Assembly (NCBI RefSeq): GCF_000299415.1
Contig: NZ_AMPG01000002.1
Location: forward strand, 868,001-932,000
Length of the DNA: 64,000 bases
Origin: Candidatus Microthrix parvicella Bio17-1
GTDB lineage: Bacteria > Actinomycetota > Acidimicrobiia > Acidimicrobiales > Microtrichaceae
Direction of reading: 5' to 3'
This document shows positions 51,223-59,772 of this stretch, piece by piece. A program made the translations under genes and the position numbers. How positions within the stretch are numbered: position 1 is the first letter of the stretch; every line of letters begins with the position of its first letter. The notes under the pieces are model-generated. The model was not told where the DNA came from, did no database searches, and saw nothing but the letters and a program-made list of their open reading frames with translations.

Positions 51223-51968
51223 AGCTGCTGCTGCGAGTGTGGCGCCAGCGCAGGGCCGACCAGCCCGGGGCGTTCGAGGAGTACCCCGTCCCCGATGCCG
51301 CACCGGACATGACGGTGCTCGAACTGCTCGACCGGCTCAACGAAACCCTGGCCGAGCGTGGGGTCGACCCGATTGCGTTCGATTCGGACTGTCGAGAGGG
51401 CATCTGTGGTGCGTGCGGCATCACGATCGACGGCGTGCCGCACGGCCCGGTCGCCAACGTCGCCACCTGCAACCAGCACGTCCGCAGCTTCGCCGACGGC
51501 GCCACCGTCACGCTGGAGCCGTTCCGCGCCGGGTCGTTCCCGGTCGTTCGCGACCTGGTGGTCGACCGGGTGGCCCTCGACCGCCTGCTGGCAGCCGGCG
51601 GCTACGTCAGCGTCGACGCCGGCACCGCGCCGGACGCGGACGCGTCCCCGACCACGCACGAGGCGGCCGAGCGGGCGCTCGACTTTGCTGCGTGCATCGG
51701 CTGCGGGGCGTGCGTGGTCGCCTGCCCAAGTGGGGCGGCCCATCTCGTCGCCGGAGCCAAGCTGGCCCATCTCGCCATCTCCGGGCGCGGCTCGGCCGAA
51801 CGCGGTCGACGCGCTCGAGCCACCGTCGACCTGCTCGACGCCGAGTTCGGCCCGTGCTCCACCCACGGCGAGTGCGCCGAGGTGTGTCCGGCTTCGGTCC
51901 CGCTCACCGCCATCGCCACCGTCAACCGCGAGCACCTCCGCGCGTCGTGGCGTCGGCGCGACGATTGA
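51219..51968 (+). CDS. sdhB: Succinate dehydrogenase/fumarate reductase iron-sulfur subunit
   Basis: 249 aa; ATGA overlap with sdhA. [2Fe-2S] cysteines C58, C63, C66 (DCREGICGACG) and C84; [4Fe-4S]/[3Fe-4S] clusters from CIGCGACVVACP and CSTHGECAEVCP. Complete electron path from FAD to quinone. The three-gene order sdhC-sdhA-sdhB equals the Sdh1 operon of mycobacteria. Confidence 0.94.
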   Translation: MKLLLRVWRQRRADQPGAFEEYPVPDAAPDMTVLELLDRLNETLAERGVDPIAFDSDCREGICGACGITIDGVPHGPVANVATCNQHVRSFADGATVTLEPFRAGSFPVVRDLVVDRVALDRLLAAGGYVSVDAGTAPDADASPTTHEAAERALDFAACIGCGACVVACPSGAAHLVAGAKLAHLAISGRGSAERGRRARATVDLLDAEFGPCSTHGECAEVCPASVPLTAIATVNREHLRASWRRRDD

Positions 51969-52118
51969 CACCGCTCGATCAGCTGGTGTTCGAGGAGGCC
52001 AACAGCTCAGCGTTGGCCAGGTGGCTTGAAGATCCGAGGAACCGAGGTCTGCGGTGTCAACCTCCTCTCGGGCCCGCGAACACAAGGATCGACGGCGGCC
52101 GTGAGCGGCCGGCTACCC

Positions 52119-52640
52119 CTACCCGGAACCTCCAACGCTGAAGACGCCCCGAAGGTCATCGAGCCCGGCAGGCAGCTCGATGGGCGGGTCGGGCAGCTGC
52201 TCGACCCGCCGCTCCGCCAGGATCCGGCGCATTGCCTCGGGCTCGTCGCTCCACGAGCGGGGATCGCCCATCATCACCTCGTACAGCTCGACGCCGGCGT
52301 GCCCAGCGACGAAGGGCCCGAAGGCGGCGCCGTAGGGAAGCTCGAGATGCGTGCCCACGCCGCACAGCTCGTCGTCGCAGGTCAACTCGCCCGCCAGCAC
52401 GGTGAGCGTGTGCGGGCTGTGGTGCCCGTGACGGCGCACGATCATGCCCGGATCCCACCTGGCGAACAGCGCGAGGTACAGCGGTTCCACCGAGAACGCC
52501 ACCCATCGCTCCCATACGTGCGACTCGGTGCCGTCGGGGTTGCGCTGGCTGCGCACCGCAATCCAGGGCACGTCGTTGTCGCCACCCGGGCGGATGATCG
52601 TGTGTGTCAGCCCGTCGATCCTGGGCGCATCGTTGCTCAC
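52119..52640 (-). CDS. Cupin-like protein
   Basis: 173 aa from GTG 52640 with GAGGAG upstream. The core has GMIVRRHGHHSPHTLTVLAGEL (in parts: RRHGHHSPHT, LTVLAGELTCDD) and GTHLELPYGAAFGP, the two cupin motifs with His ligands of the first. Resembles ChrR-like or dioxygenase-type single cupins in which the barrel binds a metal. Convergent with sdhB, 150 nt apart. Function unknown. Confidence 0.7.
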   Translation of the reverse strand: MSNDAPRIDGLTHTIIRPGGDNDVPWIAVRSQRNPDGTESHVWERWVAFSVEPLYLALFARWDPGMIVRRHGHHSPHTLTVLAGELTCDDELCGVGTHLELPYGAAFGPFVAGHAGVELYEVMMGDPRSWSDEPEAMRRILAERRVEQLPDPPIELPAGLDDLRGVFSVGGSG

Positions 52641-52990
52641 CTGGCGCTCCTCGTGTTCGCGGGTTGGGTTCGATACTGCAACCTAGACTGGGCGGACCAG
52701 CCGCGTAGCGGGAAGTGCAGCCATGGTGGTGCATCCTCGGCCGGTTGCGCGGGTCGCCCTACGTTTCCGCCGTGCGGTGTTCATCTGAGGCGCCGGCCGC
52801 TCGGACCAATCTCGGTCACGAGTCCGGGACATTCAGGCTGGCTGTTGGCCGGGACTATGCAGCGTGCGACTGGGGCCGTTACAGGGCGCTGTTCCCGCAC
52901 TCCGGGGCAGGGATGCTGTGGCGGGATATGTGCAGGTCTGGTGCGCCCATTCTCGTTGAACTTTGGGGAGCGGTGCCATGTCGGGCTCGC
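52641..52990. other. 350-bp gap with no recognisable gene
   Basis: Between the cupin start and the end of the vapC gene. An open plus-strand frame crosses it, but its composition is unlike the confirmed genes and no family is evident. A TAGACT at 52684-52689 could be a plus-strand -10 box without an obvious gene. Confidence 0.4.
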
Positions 52991-53410
52991 TTAGGTCCAC
53001 GGGTTTGTGACGGTGAGTTTGTCGAAGCGGTCGAAGTCGCTGGTGTTACGGGTGATCACGGTCATGTCGTGGTGGAGGGCGGTGGCGGCGATGAGTGCGT
53101 CTCGAAAGGGAGCGGGGTTGGGTACGTGCATCGCCGCTGCTTGGCGGGCGATCTCGGCATTGACTGGCAGGAGTCGATCTTCGAAGGCGGGCATGACGCT
53201 GGAGTCGAGCCAGGTTCGGAGGATGGCTCCCTTCGGTGGGTCGCTGCGTTCGGCGAGCAGGATTCCGTGTTCGAGTTCGTGAAGTGAGATGACTGAGAGG
53301 AACATCAGTGTTGCGGGCACGCTCTTTGCCCAATCCGTGACGCCCTTGTTGGCACGGCCACTTGCCGCTTTCCGGAGTTCGGAGACGACGTGTGTGTCCA
53401 GGACGAACAT
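52991..53410 (-). CDS. vapC: PIN-domain toxin, VapC family
   Basis: 139 aa. Acidic active-site residues of PIN ribonucleases: D5 (FVLDTHVVSE), E45 (HELEHGI), D104 (FRDALIAAT) and D125 (NTSDFDRF). The first line FVLDTHVVSELRK is characteristic of FitB-like VapC proteins. Expected to cleave RNA (often tRNA) when free of its antitoxin. ATG 53410 shares a base with the antitoxin stop (TGATG), so the two genes are coupled. The toxin frame is intact while the antitoxin frame is not. Confidence 0.88.
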   Translation of the reverse strand: MFVLDTHVVSELRKAASGRANKGVTDWAKSVPATLMFLSVISLHELEHGILLAERSDPPKGAILRTWLDSSVMPAFEDRLLPVNAEIARQAAAMHVPNPAPFRDALIAATALHHDMTVITRNTSDFDRFDKLTVTNPWT

Positions 53411-53667
53411 CAGTCGAACTCGGCGGGTGTGGCGATCTCGGAGGAGGCTGGGGTGTGAAAGCCGATTTCTTCGGCCCCAGATGGCTCGGCGAGGAGTTCG
53501 ATGATGCTCGGTCGGTTGGCTGCGAGCCGTTGGTAGTCGGCGAAGGTGAGCAGTACGTAGGAGGGTTTGCCCCGGTCGGTGATGTAGACCGGTCCATTGT
53601 TGGCTGCGGTTTATGCGTTGCCGGTGTTCCGGTTGAATTCTCGGCTGGTGAGCTGCTTCGTGGGCAT
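53410..53667 (-). pseudogene. Phd/YefM-type antitoxin interrupted by a TAA
   Basis: ATG 53667 with ribosome site GAGGAGG. It reads MPTKQLTSREFNRNTGNA, a good Phd/YefM start (SREFN..), then TAA at 53613-53611, then in the same frame TAANNGPVYITDRGKPSYV and a continuous antitoxin tail to the TGA at 53410 (85 residues plus the stop). AAA (Lys) to TAA is the simplest change. The N-terminal DNA-binding part is cut to 18 residues. A re-start downstream or suppression would be needed to neutralise VapC. Confidence 0.78.
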
Positions 53668-53680
53668 GGTGTGCCTCCTC

Positions 53681-53710
53681 ATCGAATGTAGCAATGTTGC
53701 TACATTCGAT
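53681..53710. promoter_or_regulatory. Perfect inverted repeat, probable antitoxin operator
   Basis: 13-bp arms ATCGAATGTAGCA and TGCTACATTCGAT with a 4-nt spacer (ATGT), directly upstream of the ribosome site of the antitoxin gene. Phd/YefM-VapC complexes bind such palindromes to repress their own operon. Intact despite the antitoxin lesion. Confidence 0.8.
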
Positions 53711-54053
53711 GGGTGTTGGCAAGAGTCGGGTGTTCCTGACGGTTCGAGCCTGGTTCCGAGCCACTCGATCATTGCGACTCCAACCAAGCGAGCGGCCACT
53801 CGGTATACGGCGAAGTCGGTCGCCGCCGGTCAAGTGAGGGCGCCGCATAACGCTCACCGGCCCGAACCCGGCCGCCTCAAATACGGCGTATTTGAGATGC
53901 TCAAGGGGAGGAGGCTCGGAGCGATGAGCGCTACGCCGGCGCCCGCGCCCGCGCCCGCACTGACCGTTAGAACCTGCCCACCCACTCTTGACCAGTTTGT
54001 CGTGCGCCAGTCGAAAGGGCTCAGCTCATCCGCTCCAATCCTGGCCCAGCGGA
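53711..54053. other. Gap holding a small palindrome and a GC repeat
   Basis: No convincing gene. Contains an inverted repeat with 9-bp arms at 53876-53884 (CTCAAATAC) and 53888-53896 (GTATTTGAG), unrelated to the antitoxin operator, and a short GCGCCC-type repeat near 53938-53960. The palindrome could be a regulator site or hairpin but has no T-run. Confidence 0.5.
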
Positions 54054-54425
54054 TCAGTGGTCCAGGGTTCCCTGGAAGATGTCCGGATCGCAGTTAAATG
54101 AGTAGCTGTATGGCTTCAACACCTTGGTAGGTCCGCCAACGGGGTAGACAACCTTCTTCTTGGTGTTGAGAATCAGAAGGTCGCCCGAGCGGAGCTTCAT
54201 GGTGACCTCGTTGGCTGACGGGCCCCGAGTGGCTTGGACCGCGTCGGACAGTTCGCCCAGGCTGGTGCAGTGGTCAGTGCGGAGCTGGTTGAACAGTTTG
54301 AACGCAGCTGGCGGGCCGGTTGGCGTCGGGGCAGCGCATGCGCAACCGAAGCTGCTGGCTGCGAGTCCGACCAGGGCGACAACCGAGGTGAGGCTTCGGC
54401 GTGAAATGGTGGGAATCGTCGACAT
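54054..54425 (-). CDS. Small secreted protein or lipoprotein, unknown
   Basis: 123 aa from ATG 54425 (GAAGG upstream). Signal peptide SLTSVVALVGLAASSFG followed by C-A-C, which could be a lipobox Cys. The mature part is about 90 residues with two cysteines, HCTSLGELSDAV and YSFNCDPD, and a central stretch SGDLLILNTKKKVVYPVGG. No family recognised. It lies in the accessory patch near the toxin locus. Confidence 0.55.
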   Translation of the reverse strand: MSTIPTISRRSLTSVVALVGLAASSFGCACAAPTPTGPPAAFKLFNQLRTDHCTSLGELSDAVQATRGPSANEVTMKLRSGDLLILNTKKKVVYPVGGPTKVLKPYSYSFNCDPDIFQGTLDH

Positions 54426-55083
54426 GATGGGCATCCTTCGTCCTGGTGACACGTGTTCGACACTAACGGCCATGCGTCGAAGCAACAATGGTCGTTGATT
54501 AGAACCAGGAACGTTCCCCCTCTCGGAGATGGCGGCGATGAAATCGCTAGCCGAGCTCTGCATAGTCCAGGTCAACAGCCGGGCGAATGCGCCGGTTCCG
54601 TGGCGCCGCAGTTGGGCGGAACGGCCGGGCCTTGTGCAGTCTCACAAACCACCGTATATGAGAGGCCCCGGCGAAGCCGAGCAGAAGGGCGCCGGCGGGC
54701 GTTCACAACTTGTGTCCGCAATCAACGTCTCACCGAATGCCGGTGCCACCGTCTTGGACACTCGGGGGTCACTCGACGGGCACACGGTTGAGACAGGCCC
54801 GAACGCGGCTGACAATCCGCCTGCGGCTGCGTCACTACCCACCTTTGGTCCGAATTCGCGGTGCACCGACCGCGGCCAGAGCCTCCCAGCAAAACCGTTC
54901 TATTCGCGCTACCAAGACCGGCCGCCGCCAACTCAGCAAGACGGCTACATCCCAGTCGCCCCTTCTTGGTTGTAGGTCTGCCCGTGATGGTCAGGTACTG
55001 GAAGGTGTCTACGTTCCGGCCCATACTTCAGACCGAGTGATCCATTCAATGAAGCTCCGCCCAAGCACCCGAGCAACCTTTCT
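54426..55083. other. About 660-bp stretch without a supported gene
   Basis: Open frames exist on both strands but none shows a signal, domain or ribosome site, and base composition drifts between segments. It looks like eroded accessory DNA. Confidence 0.45.
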
Positions 55084-55266
55084 ATGACAGCCACCAAGAC
55101 CGCACCGACACCCACCCCGAACACGCTGCTGTACCCGGCAGGCGGGTACCTCGCGGACGCGGACGAATTCCTTTACGAACCGACCGGCCAAGCTGTCATC
55201 ATCGACGGCCTCCACGCGTCAATCGAGAGTGAGCCGGGCCCCTGCGACCGGACCAGATTGGAGTGA
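55084..55266 (+). CDS. Possible 60-aa protein, unknown
   Basis: ATG 55084 to TGA 55266. The Thr/Pro-rich start (MTATKTAPTPTPNTLLYP) is followed by an ordinary-looking stretch, GGYLADADEFLYEP. No ribosome site and no family; it may be a fragment. Listed only because nothing else explains this part of the patch. Confidence 0.25.
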   Translation: MTATKTAPTPTPNTLLYPAGGYLADADEFLYEPTGQAVIIDGLHASIESEPGPCDRTRLE

Positions 55267-55572
55267 CACTCACTTCGATCCGCCTGAAGAAGCCAAGATG
55301 CGCCGTGTATTCGACGCTTTCGGTTGCATCTCCGGGATTGTGCGGCGTTCAGGAAGGGCCGAAGTAGTGCGCTGCAAGCGGACTAGCTACCGCAGATACG
55401 TGGCGGCGATATGTGCGGATCGAGAGCGCCAGCTGCCGATCCTGGAAGTCGGTCTTGGCAGACGGCTCAAAGCCCGCATGCAACAGTCCCTGCGGGTGTC
55501 GGTGACCCCGTGCCGGAAGTGACCAAGGAACAGTGGCTCTCAGCACCGGTAGAGCGGCGACACCCAGACCGG
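55267..55572. other. 306-bp gap without a supported gene
   Basis: A Cys/Arg-rich frame crosses it (to 55522) but has no start signal or family. Probably non-coding remnant. Confidence 0.35.
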
Positions 55573-55578
55573 TATACT
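55573..55578 (+). promoter_or_regulatory. Possible -10 box (TATACT) for the small lipoprotein gene
   Basis: TATACT lies 39 nt upstream of the ATG at 55618; the -35 region is poor. AGAAAGG at about 55602-55608 is a plausible ribosome site. Confidence 0.4.
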
Positions 55579-55617
55579 TCGGGATTCAACCTTCACGATT
55601 CAGAAAGGCTTTTGTTC

Positions 55618-55986
55618 ATGAATATTAAACGAACCGGCGTGGCCATTGTCGCAGCGATGACGTTGGTGCTGGCGGCAGGCTGCCACCCAACAACGAGCGA
55701 CATAACCTGGACTCTTAGCCAGCAAGGCGTCAGGGATACTTACTGCTTTGACAAACAACTTACAAACGGTAATACAAAAGTCACATGCTCTGGCAAATAC
55801 GGCGGCAAGACCCGCAAATGGACGGGCTACCTATACCCCCAAGATTCATCCTACACCTATATGTTTCCAACTTCTGGCGAATTCCCTAACTTCTATATTA
55901 GATACTTCAACGGCAAAGTCTGCTCAACCAAGAATCTCAGCCGCACCGGCAGCGGTCAGGGTCATCAAGAGTGTCACACCCCCTGA
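55618..55986 (+). CDS. Small lipoprotein of unusual base composition, unknown
   Basis: 122 aa; signal GVAIVAAMTLVLAAGC with lipobox LAAGC, so lipid-anchored and extracytoplasmic. The mature part has four cysteines (DTYCFDK, VTCSGKYGG, KVCSTKN, QECHTP), suggesting two disulfides, and aromatic-rich strands (WTGYLYPQDSSYTYMF). Codons rich in A/T at third positions (for example AATATTAAACGA at the start) differ sharply from surrounding genes, a sign of recent transfer. No family recognised. Confidence 0.62.
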   Translation: MNIKRTGVAIVAAMTLVLAAGCHPTTSDITWTLSQQGVRDTYCFDKQLTNGNTKVTCSGKYGGKTRKWTGYLYPQDSSYTYMFPTSGEFPNFYIRYFNGKVCSTKNLSRTGSGQGHQECHTP

Positions 55987-56408
55987 TCGCAACCGAACAC
56001 CGCAGGCGTACACCACCGCGTTCAACGACCAGAGTGCCGACGCGGGGCTAGCATCCCCCGTCGACTCCACGTTCGAGTCGTTGAGCGACCTCGACGTTCT
56101 GGTCGTACCGGCGCGAGGGCTGAGGGCTGGGGGCTGGGCCGATCTGGCTCCGGCGCACAACCTCGGAATGCATTACGCGAGCTGCTGGGAGAAGAGCAAG
56201 CCTGGGACCCGGTACCAGGTCGACAGTTTCTACGAAGGCAGGTAGACCAGCGTGGTCTGGGACCCACCAGGAATCATCGGGTCGACCATTCGATGCGAGT
56301 TCGGCACCCATCTATCGGTCACCGACCCACGCTCCTGGGTGGTGTCCCGGCGGTCAAGACCTAGGATCCAAGCGCAGCGCCTGCCGTGGGTTCGGACGGC
56401 GCCGGAAG
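55987..56408. other. About 420-bp gap without a supported gene
   Basis: A plus-strand frame ending at 56245 looks protein-like (ESLSDLDVLVVPARG) but has no start or family and overlaps the lipoprotein in another frame. Possibly the tail of a lost gene. Confidence 0.35.
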
Positions 56409-57152
56409 GTGACCGCCGTGCCCCACATGTTCGTCAACCGTCCGAGGCAGCATGCCGTCCTCAACCCCCACGCAAGCGACCGCGACAACCGGAGGTGGGA
56501 GGCGATCAACACCGGGGTCTACCTCGTCGGCGGGGTGATGTTCGTCTGGGGCAGTGTGCTGTTCTTCCCGGCCTTCGAGAGCCGGGCCAACCGCGGCGCG
56601 TGGGTCTTCTTCGTCGCCTCGCTGATGTACCTCGCTGTTACGGGCCACGACCTGCTCGAGGTGATCCGGCATCGGGAATCACTCAAGGGGACGCCGACGA
56701 TCTGGGACCGCATCGAGGCATGGGCTGCGGCCAGCTACGTGGCGGGCAGCGTATTGTTCGCCGTCGGCAGCATCTTCTTCCTGTCATCGGTCGGGATGTT
56801 CACCGCCGGCGCCGTGTGCTTCATCGTCGGCAGCCTGCTGTTCGTCTGCGGAGCGGTCATCAACGTGCTGCAGATCATCCAGGCCCGGGACCTGCGCATT
56901 CTCCAGTACATGAACCTCACCGCCATCACCTTCGTGACGGGATCGGTGCTGTTCCTCGTCGCATCCATCCCCTATCTCTTCAGCCTGCAGAGCGCCGCCG
57001 ACACGCGAACCGTCGATGCCTTCCTCGCCACCCAGTACGTCGTGGGCAGCGCCCTGTTTCTGCTCGGCGGGGCGTTCAACTTTGTCCGTGCGCGCCTGAT
57101 CGACCGTGGCTCAGCCGCCAGCAGCGATTCTGGTCACGGTCAGACGATGTAG
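56409..57152 (+). CDS. YrhK-like polytopic membrane protein
   Basis: 247 aa from GTG 56409 (other starts at GTG 56418 or ATG 56427). Six to eight hydrophobic helices arranged as two or three repeats of the short YrhK pattern (RRWEAINTGVYLVGGVMFVWGSVLFF and later ASYVAGSVLFAVGSIFF, TQYVVGSALFLLGGAFN, quoted in pieces: YLVGGVMFVWGSVLFF, VAGSVLFAVGSIFF). Function of the family unknown. It ends 13 nt inside the convergent SDR gene. Confidence 0.65.
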   Translation: MTAVPHMFVNRPRQHAVLNPHASDRDNRRWEAINTGVYLVGGVMFVWGSVLFFPAFESRANRGAWVFFVASLMYLAVTGHDLLEVIRHRESLKGTPTIWDRIEAWAAASYVAGSVLFAVGSIFFLSSVGMFTAGAVCFIVGSLLFVCGAVINVLQIIQARDLRILQYMNLTAITFVTGSVLFLVASIPYLFSLQSAADTRTVDAFLATQYVVGSALFLLGGAFNFVRARLIDRGSAASSDSGHGQTM

Positions 57153-57967
57153 TCGTCGTTGCTCGCCCTGACGGTGATGTCAGCGATGCTGACACCCCAA
57201 GGCTGGTTGATGGCGTGGATCACCTGGTCGGCGATCTGGCCCGGCGCCAGGGCGGCCAGCTCGATGCTGTCCTCGTCGGTGAGGCGGGCCGGCGGGTTCT
57301 CGGAGAACACCTGGGCGAGCTTGTCGTAGAACTGGTCCTTGTTGGCGCCGAGCACCGGGTTGACCGCCTCGACGTTGATGATCCCGCCGGCCAGTCCGGT
57401 GCCGGGCACGCCGGTTGGGCGCACCGTGGTCACCTTGATCTTGCCGAGCGACTCCTGGCGCAACGATTCGGACAGCACGTTGACCGCCGCCTTGGTCGCG
57501 CCGTAGACGGCGGCGCCGCCGACCGGTGCGTTGCCGTACACCGACGAGATGTTCACGACCTGGCCTCGGCCCTGGCTGATCATCTGGTCGTGCACGGCGA
57601 TGATGCCGTGCAGGACGCCCTTGATGTTGATGTCGATGCAGCGGTCCCATGCGTCGGCGGCGGCCTCGTGGTCGGCGTAGAACGCCAGGGGCATCACCCC
57701 GGCGTTGTTGATCATCACGTCGATGGCACCGAAGCGGGCGACAACCCGGTCGGCGAACGCCCGCATCGCCGCCAGGTCGGTCACGTCCACCGTGCCGATC
57801 TCCACCCGCTCGCCGGCCAGGTCCGCCAGCGCGTCGGCGTCGATGTCACACGCACCGACGTTGGCGCCGAGCGCCGAGGCCTTCTCGGCGAGCAGGCGCC
57901 CGAAACCGCCCGCTGCGCCGGTGACGATCACGGTGCGTCCCTCGAGGTGGTTCGTCGCGGCGCTCAC
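57140..57967 (-). CDS. SDR family NAD(P)-dependent oxidoreductase
   Basis: 275 aa classical short-chain dehydrogenase. TGAAGGFG cofactor loop near 16-23, INNAG near 86-90, catalytic Ser-Tyr-Lys from NISSVYG and AVYGATKAAV (Y, K). An acidic residue after the second strand (ACDID) favours NAD(H). Its start overlaps the end of the acetoacetate decarboxylase-like gene by 4 nt, so the two are an operon. Substrate unknown. Confidence 0.88.
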   Translation of the reverse strand: MSAATNHLEGRTVIVTGAAGGFGRLLAEKASALGANVGACDIDADALADLAGERVEIGTVDVTDLAAMRAFADRVVARFGAIDVMINNAGVMPLAFYADHEAAADAWDRCIDINIKGVLHGIIAVHDQMISQGRGQVVNISSVYGNAPVGGAAVYGATKAAVNVLSESLRQESLGKIKVTTVRPTGVPGTGLAGGIINVEAVNPVLGANKDQFYDKLAQVFSENPPARLTDEDSIELAALAPGQIADQVIHAINQPWGVSIADITVRASNDDYIV

Positions 57968-58665
57968 AGCGGTGCCCCCAGCTGGAACGTCGCGGTCAGA
58001 TGTTCACCCCAACTGCAAAAGTCCGGCTCGGCGGGCATCCCGAGCGACGTCAGCTCATCGGCGATCGGCCCGCTGCCGATCGTCAGGTGCACGTCGCCGG
58101 GTTCGACGACCGCCGCCGACATGTCCATCGCCAGCGGCGTCCCGTGGGGGACGCCGTTCAAGTAGGAGTAGCTGGTCGTCTCGATCCGGACGGCGTCGTC
58201 GTCGGTCCGGACGCGGGGAACGGTCACGCTCAACGCAAGCTCGCCGCCGTCGAACAGCTGAAAGGTCACCTGCGCGTCGGTGTAGTCGGCGTCGATCCGG
58301 GTGACGACCTTGGGGAAGCCCATCACCAGATTTCCGGCCTCGCAGGTGAATTGCTGGTCCACCGGCATGCGGTAGATGAACGAGCCGATCACGTCGTCGC
58401 CCGCCCCCGCCGGCCGGGCCAGAAACCCAAGGTTGACCTCGTTGTAGTCACCCCACGGGTTGTCGCGGTAGTCGCAGAGGCTGATGATGAACTGGGCGAC
58501 GCCCGGCCCGATCTCGATGATCTCGAAGCCGTCGCCGGGCAAGAGTGCGGCCGCCGCCGCTGCGGGCACGCTGAAGCCCATCGTGGCGGCGTTGAAGTCG
58601 TCGACGTTCATCGGAAACGTGATCGTCTGGTCTTCGATCGTTCCCCAGGTCACTCGCTCGGCCAT
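57964..58665 (-). CDS. Acetoacetate decarboxylase (ADC) family protein
   Basis: 233 aa from ATG 58665. The pattern GFSVPAAAAAALLPGDGFEI, FIISLCDYRDNPWGDYNEVNLGF and NLVMGFPKVVTRID matches ADC-fold proteins (quoted in pieces; YRDNPWGDYNEV and MGFPK are diagnostic, with the FPK Lys being the Schiff-base candidate). Many actinobacterial members have no proven decarboxylase activity. Co-transcribed with the SDR gene. Confidence 0.8.
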   Translation of the reverse strand: MAERVTWGTIEDQTITFPMNVDDFNAATMGFSVPAAAAAALLPGDGFEIIEIGPGVAQFIISLCDYRDNPWGDYNEVNLGFLARPAGAGDDVIGSFIYRMPVDQQFTCEAGNLVMGFPKVVTRIDADYTDAQVTFQLFDGGELALSVTVPRVRTDDDAVRIETTSYSYLNGVPHGTPLAMDMSAAVVEPGDVHLTIGSGPIADELTSLGMPAEPDFCSWGEHLTATFQLGAPL

Positions 58666-58789
58666 CGGTCCCCCACTGGTTGTTGATCTCGGATTCTCAG
58701 TTAACTCGAAGCGCCGCACCCGAGGCGGCGGTCCATGTGGGGCCATCGTGAAGCGGCGAGGCCGGAGGCGGGCCGTTACCGTCGGCGCC

Positions 58790-59707
58790 GTGTCCGCCCG
58801 TTCGACCGCCGGCGCCCGCTTCGCCGGGCTGTCACCCAACTCGCTCGGCGCCCTCTACATGATCGTCGGCTCGGTCGGTTACGTCACCAACGACGCACTT
58901 GTTCGGGCCGCTACCGAGGAGGGGCTCGACGTCTACCAGGCCCTCTGTCTCCGCGGGATTGCGATGACGGCGATCTTCGCTACGATCACCCGCCGCCGGG
59001 GCGTCCGTGTCACCCGGCAGCAGTTCACGCGACCCCTCGTCGGCCGAGTGGCCGCCGAGCTGGCGGGAACGGCGCTGTTCTTCGCAGCGCTCATCAACCT
59101 CGACTTCGCCAACGCGCAGACGATCCTGCTGCTCGTCCCGTTCGCCGTCACCCTCACGGCGGCGCTCGCACTGGGTGAGCCCGTCACGGGACGCCAATAC
59201 GCCACGGTCCTCGCCGGATTCGCCGGGGTCCTTCTGGTGGTGCAGCCGGCGACCGACGGCTTCTCGCTGTGGTCGCTGGTCGTCGTCGCCGGCGCCGGGT
59301 TCATGACCGTGCGCGAGTTCGCAACCCGACTCGTCCCCAAGGCGATCCCGGCCGTTTCGGTCGCCCTGATCACTGCGGTTGGGCTCACAATCCTCACCGG
59401 TGCCATCTCGGTCTTCACCGGTTGGAACACCGTCACGCCACGCGCCGCGCTCCTCGTCGTCCTGGCGTGCCTGAGCCTCACCGTGGGCTACGTCTTCACG
59501 ATCCAGACCGTGCGCGTGGGCGACCTGAGCGTCTCGGCGCCCTTCCGCTACACGACGCTGCTCGGCGCCGTCGTCTTGGGCTACCTCGTCTTCGCCGAGA
59601 TCCCCGATGCGCTCACCCTCGCCGGATGCGCGGTGATCGTCACCAGCGGCATCTACGCCATCCGTCTCGAACGGCGCCAGGCTGCCAGCGGCGCCGCCAC
59701 CCGGTGA
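58790..59707 (+). CDS. EamA/DMT superfamily transporter
   Basis: 305 aa, ten membrane helices in two EamA repeats (first from LGALYMIVGSVGYVTNDALV, second from SLVVVAGAGFMTVREFATR). ALALGEPVTGRQYATVLAGFAGVLLV is the typical end of repeat one (in parts: LGEPVTGRQ, GFAGVLLVV). Start GTG 58790 chosen; GTG 58748 is also open. Drug/metabolite transporters export or import small solutes; the substrate is not readable. Divergent from the ADC-like gene. Confidence 0.85.
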   Translation: MSARSTAGARFAGLSPNSLGALYMIVGSVGYVTNDALVRAATEEGLDVYQALCLRGIAMTAIFATITRRRGVRVTRQQFTRPLVGRVAAELAGTALFFAALINLDFANAQTILLLVPFAVTLTAALALGEPVTGRQYATVLAGFAGVLLVVQPATDGFSLWSLVVVAGAGFMTVREFATRLVPKAIPAVSVALITAVGLTILTGAISVFTGWNTVTPRAALLVVLACLSLTVGYVFTIQTVRVGDLSVSAPFRYTTLLGAVVLGYLVFAEIPDALTLAGCAVIVTSGIYAIRLERRQAASGAATR

Positions 59708-59772
59708 CACCCTGGGACAACGGGCTCGGAGAGCCTCCGATGGCCGGCTGCCCCCGATTGGCCTGGTCCCGG

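Noticed and set aside
52715-53287. 190-codon plus-strand frame overlapping vapC
   Set aside because: Its second half is antisense to an intact PIN toxin; the first half has no family.
54529-54975. 148-codon plus-strand frame in the accessory patch
   Set aside because: No ribosome site, signal or family; composition irregular.
56048-56311. Minus-strand 87-codon frame before the YrhK-like gene
   Set aside because: Reads fairly smoothly but has no ribosome site and no family, so not enough support.
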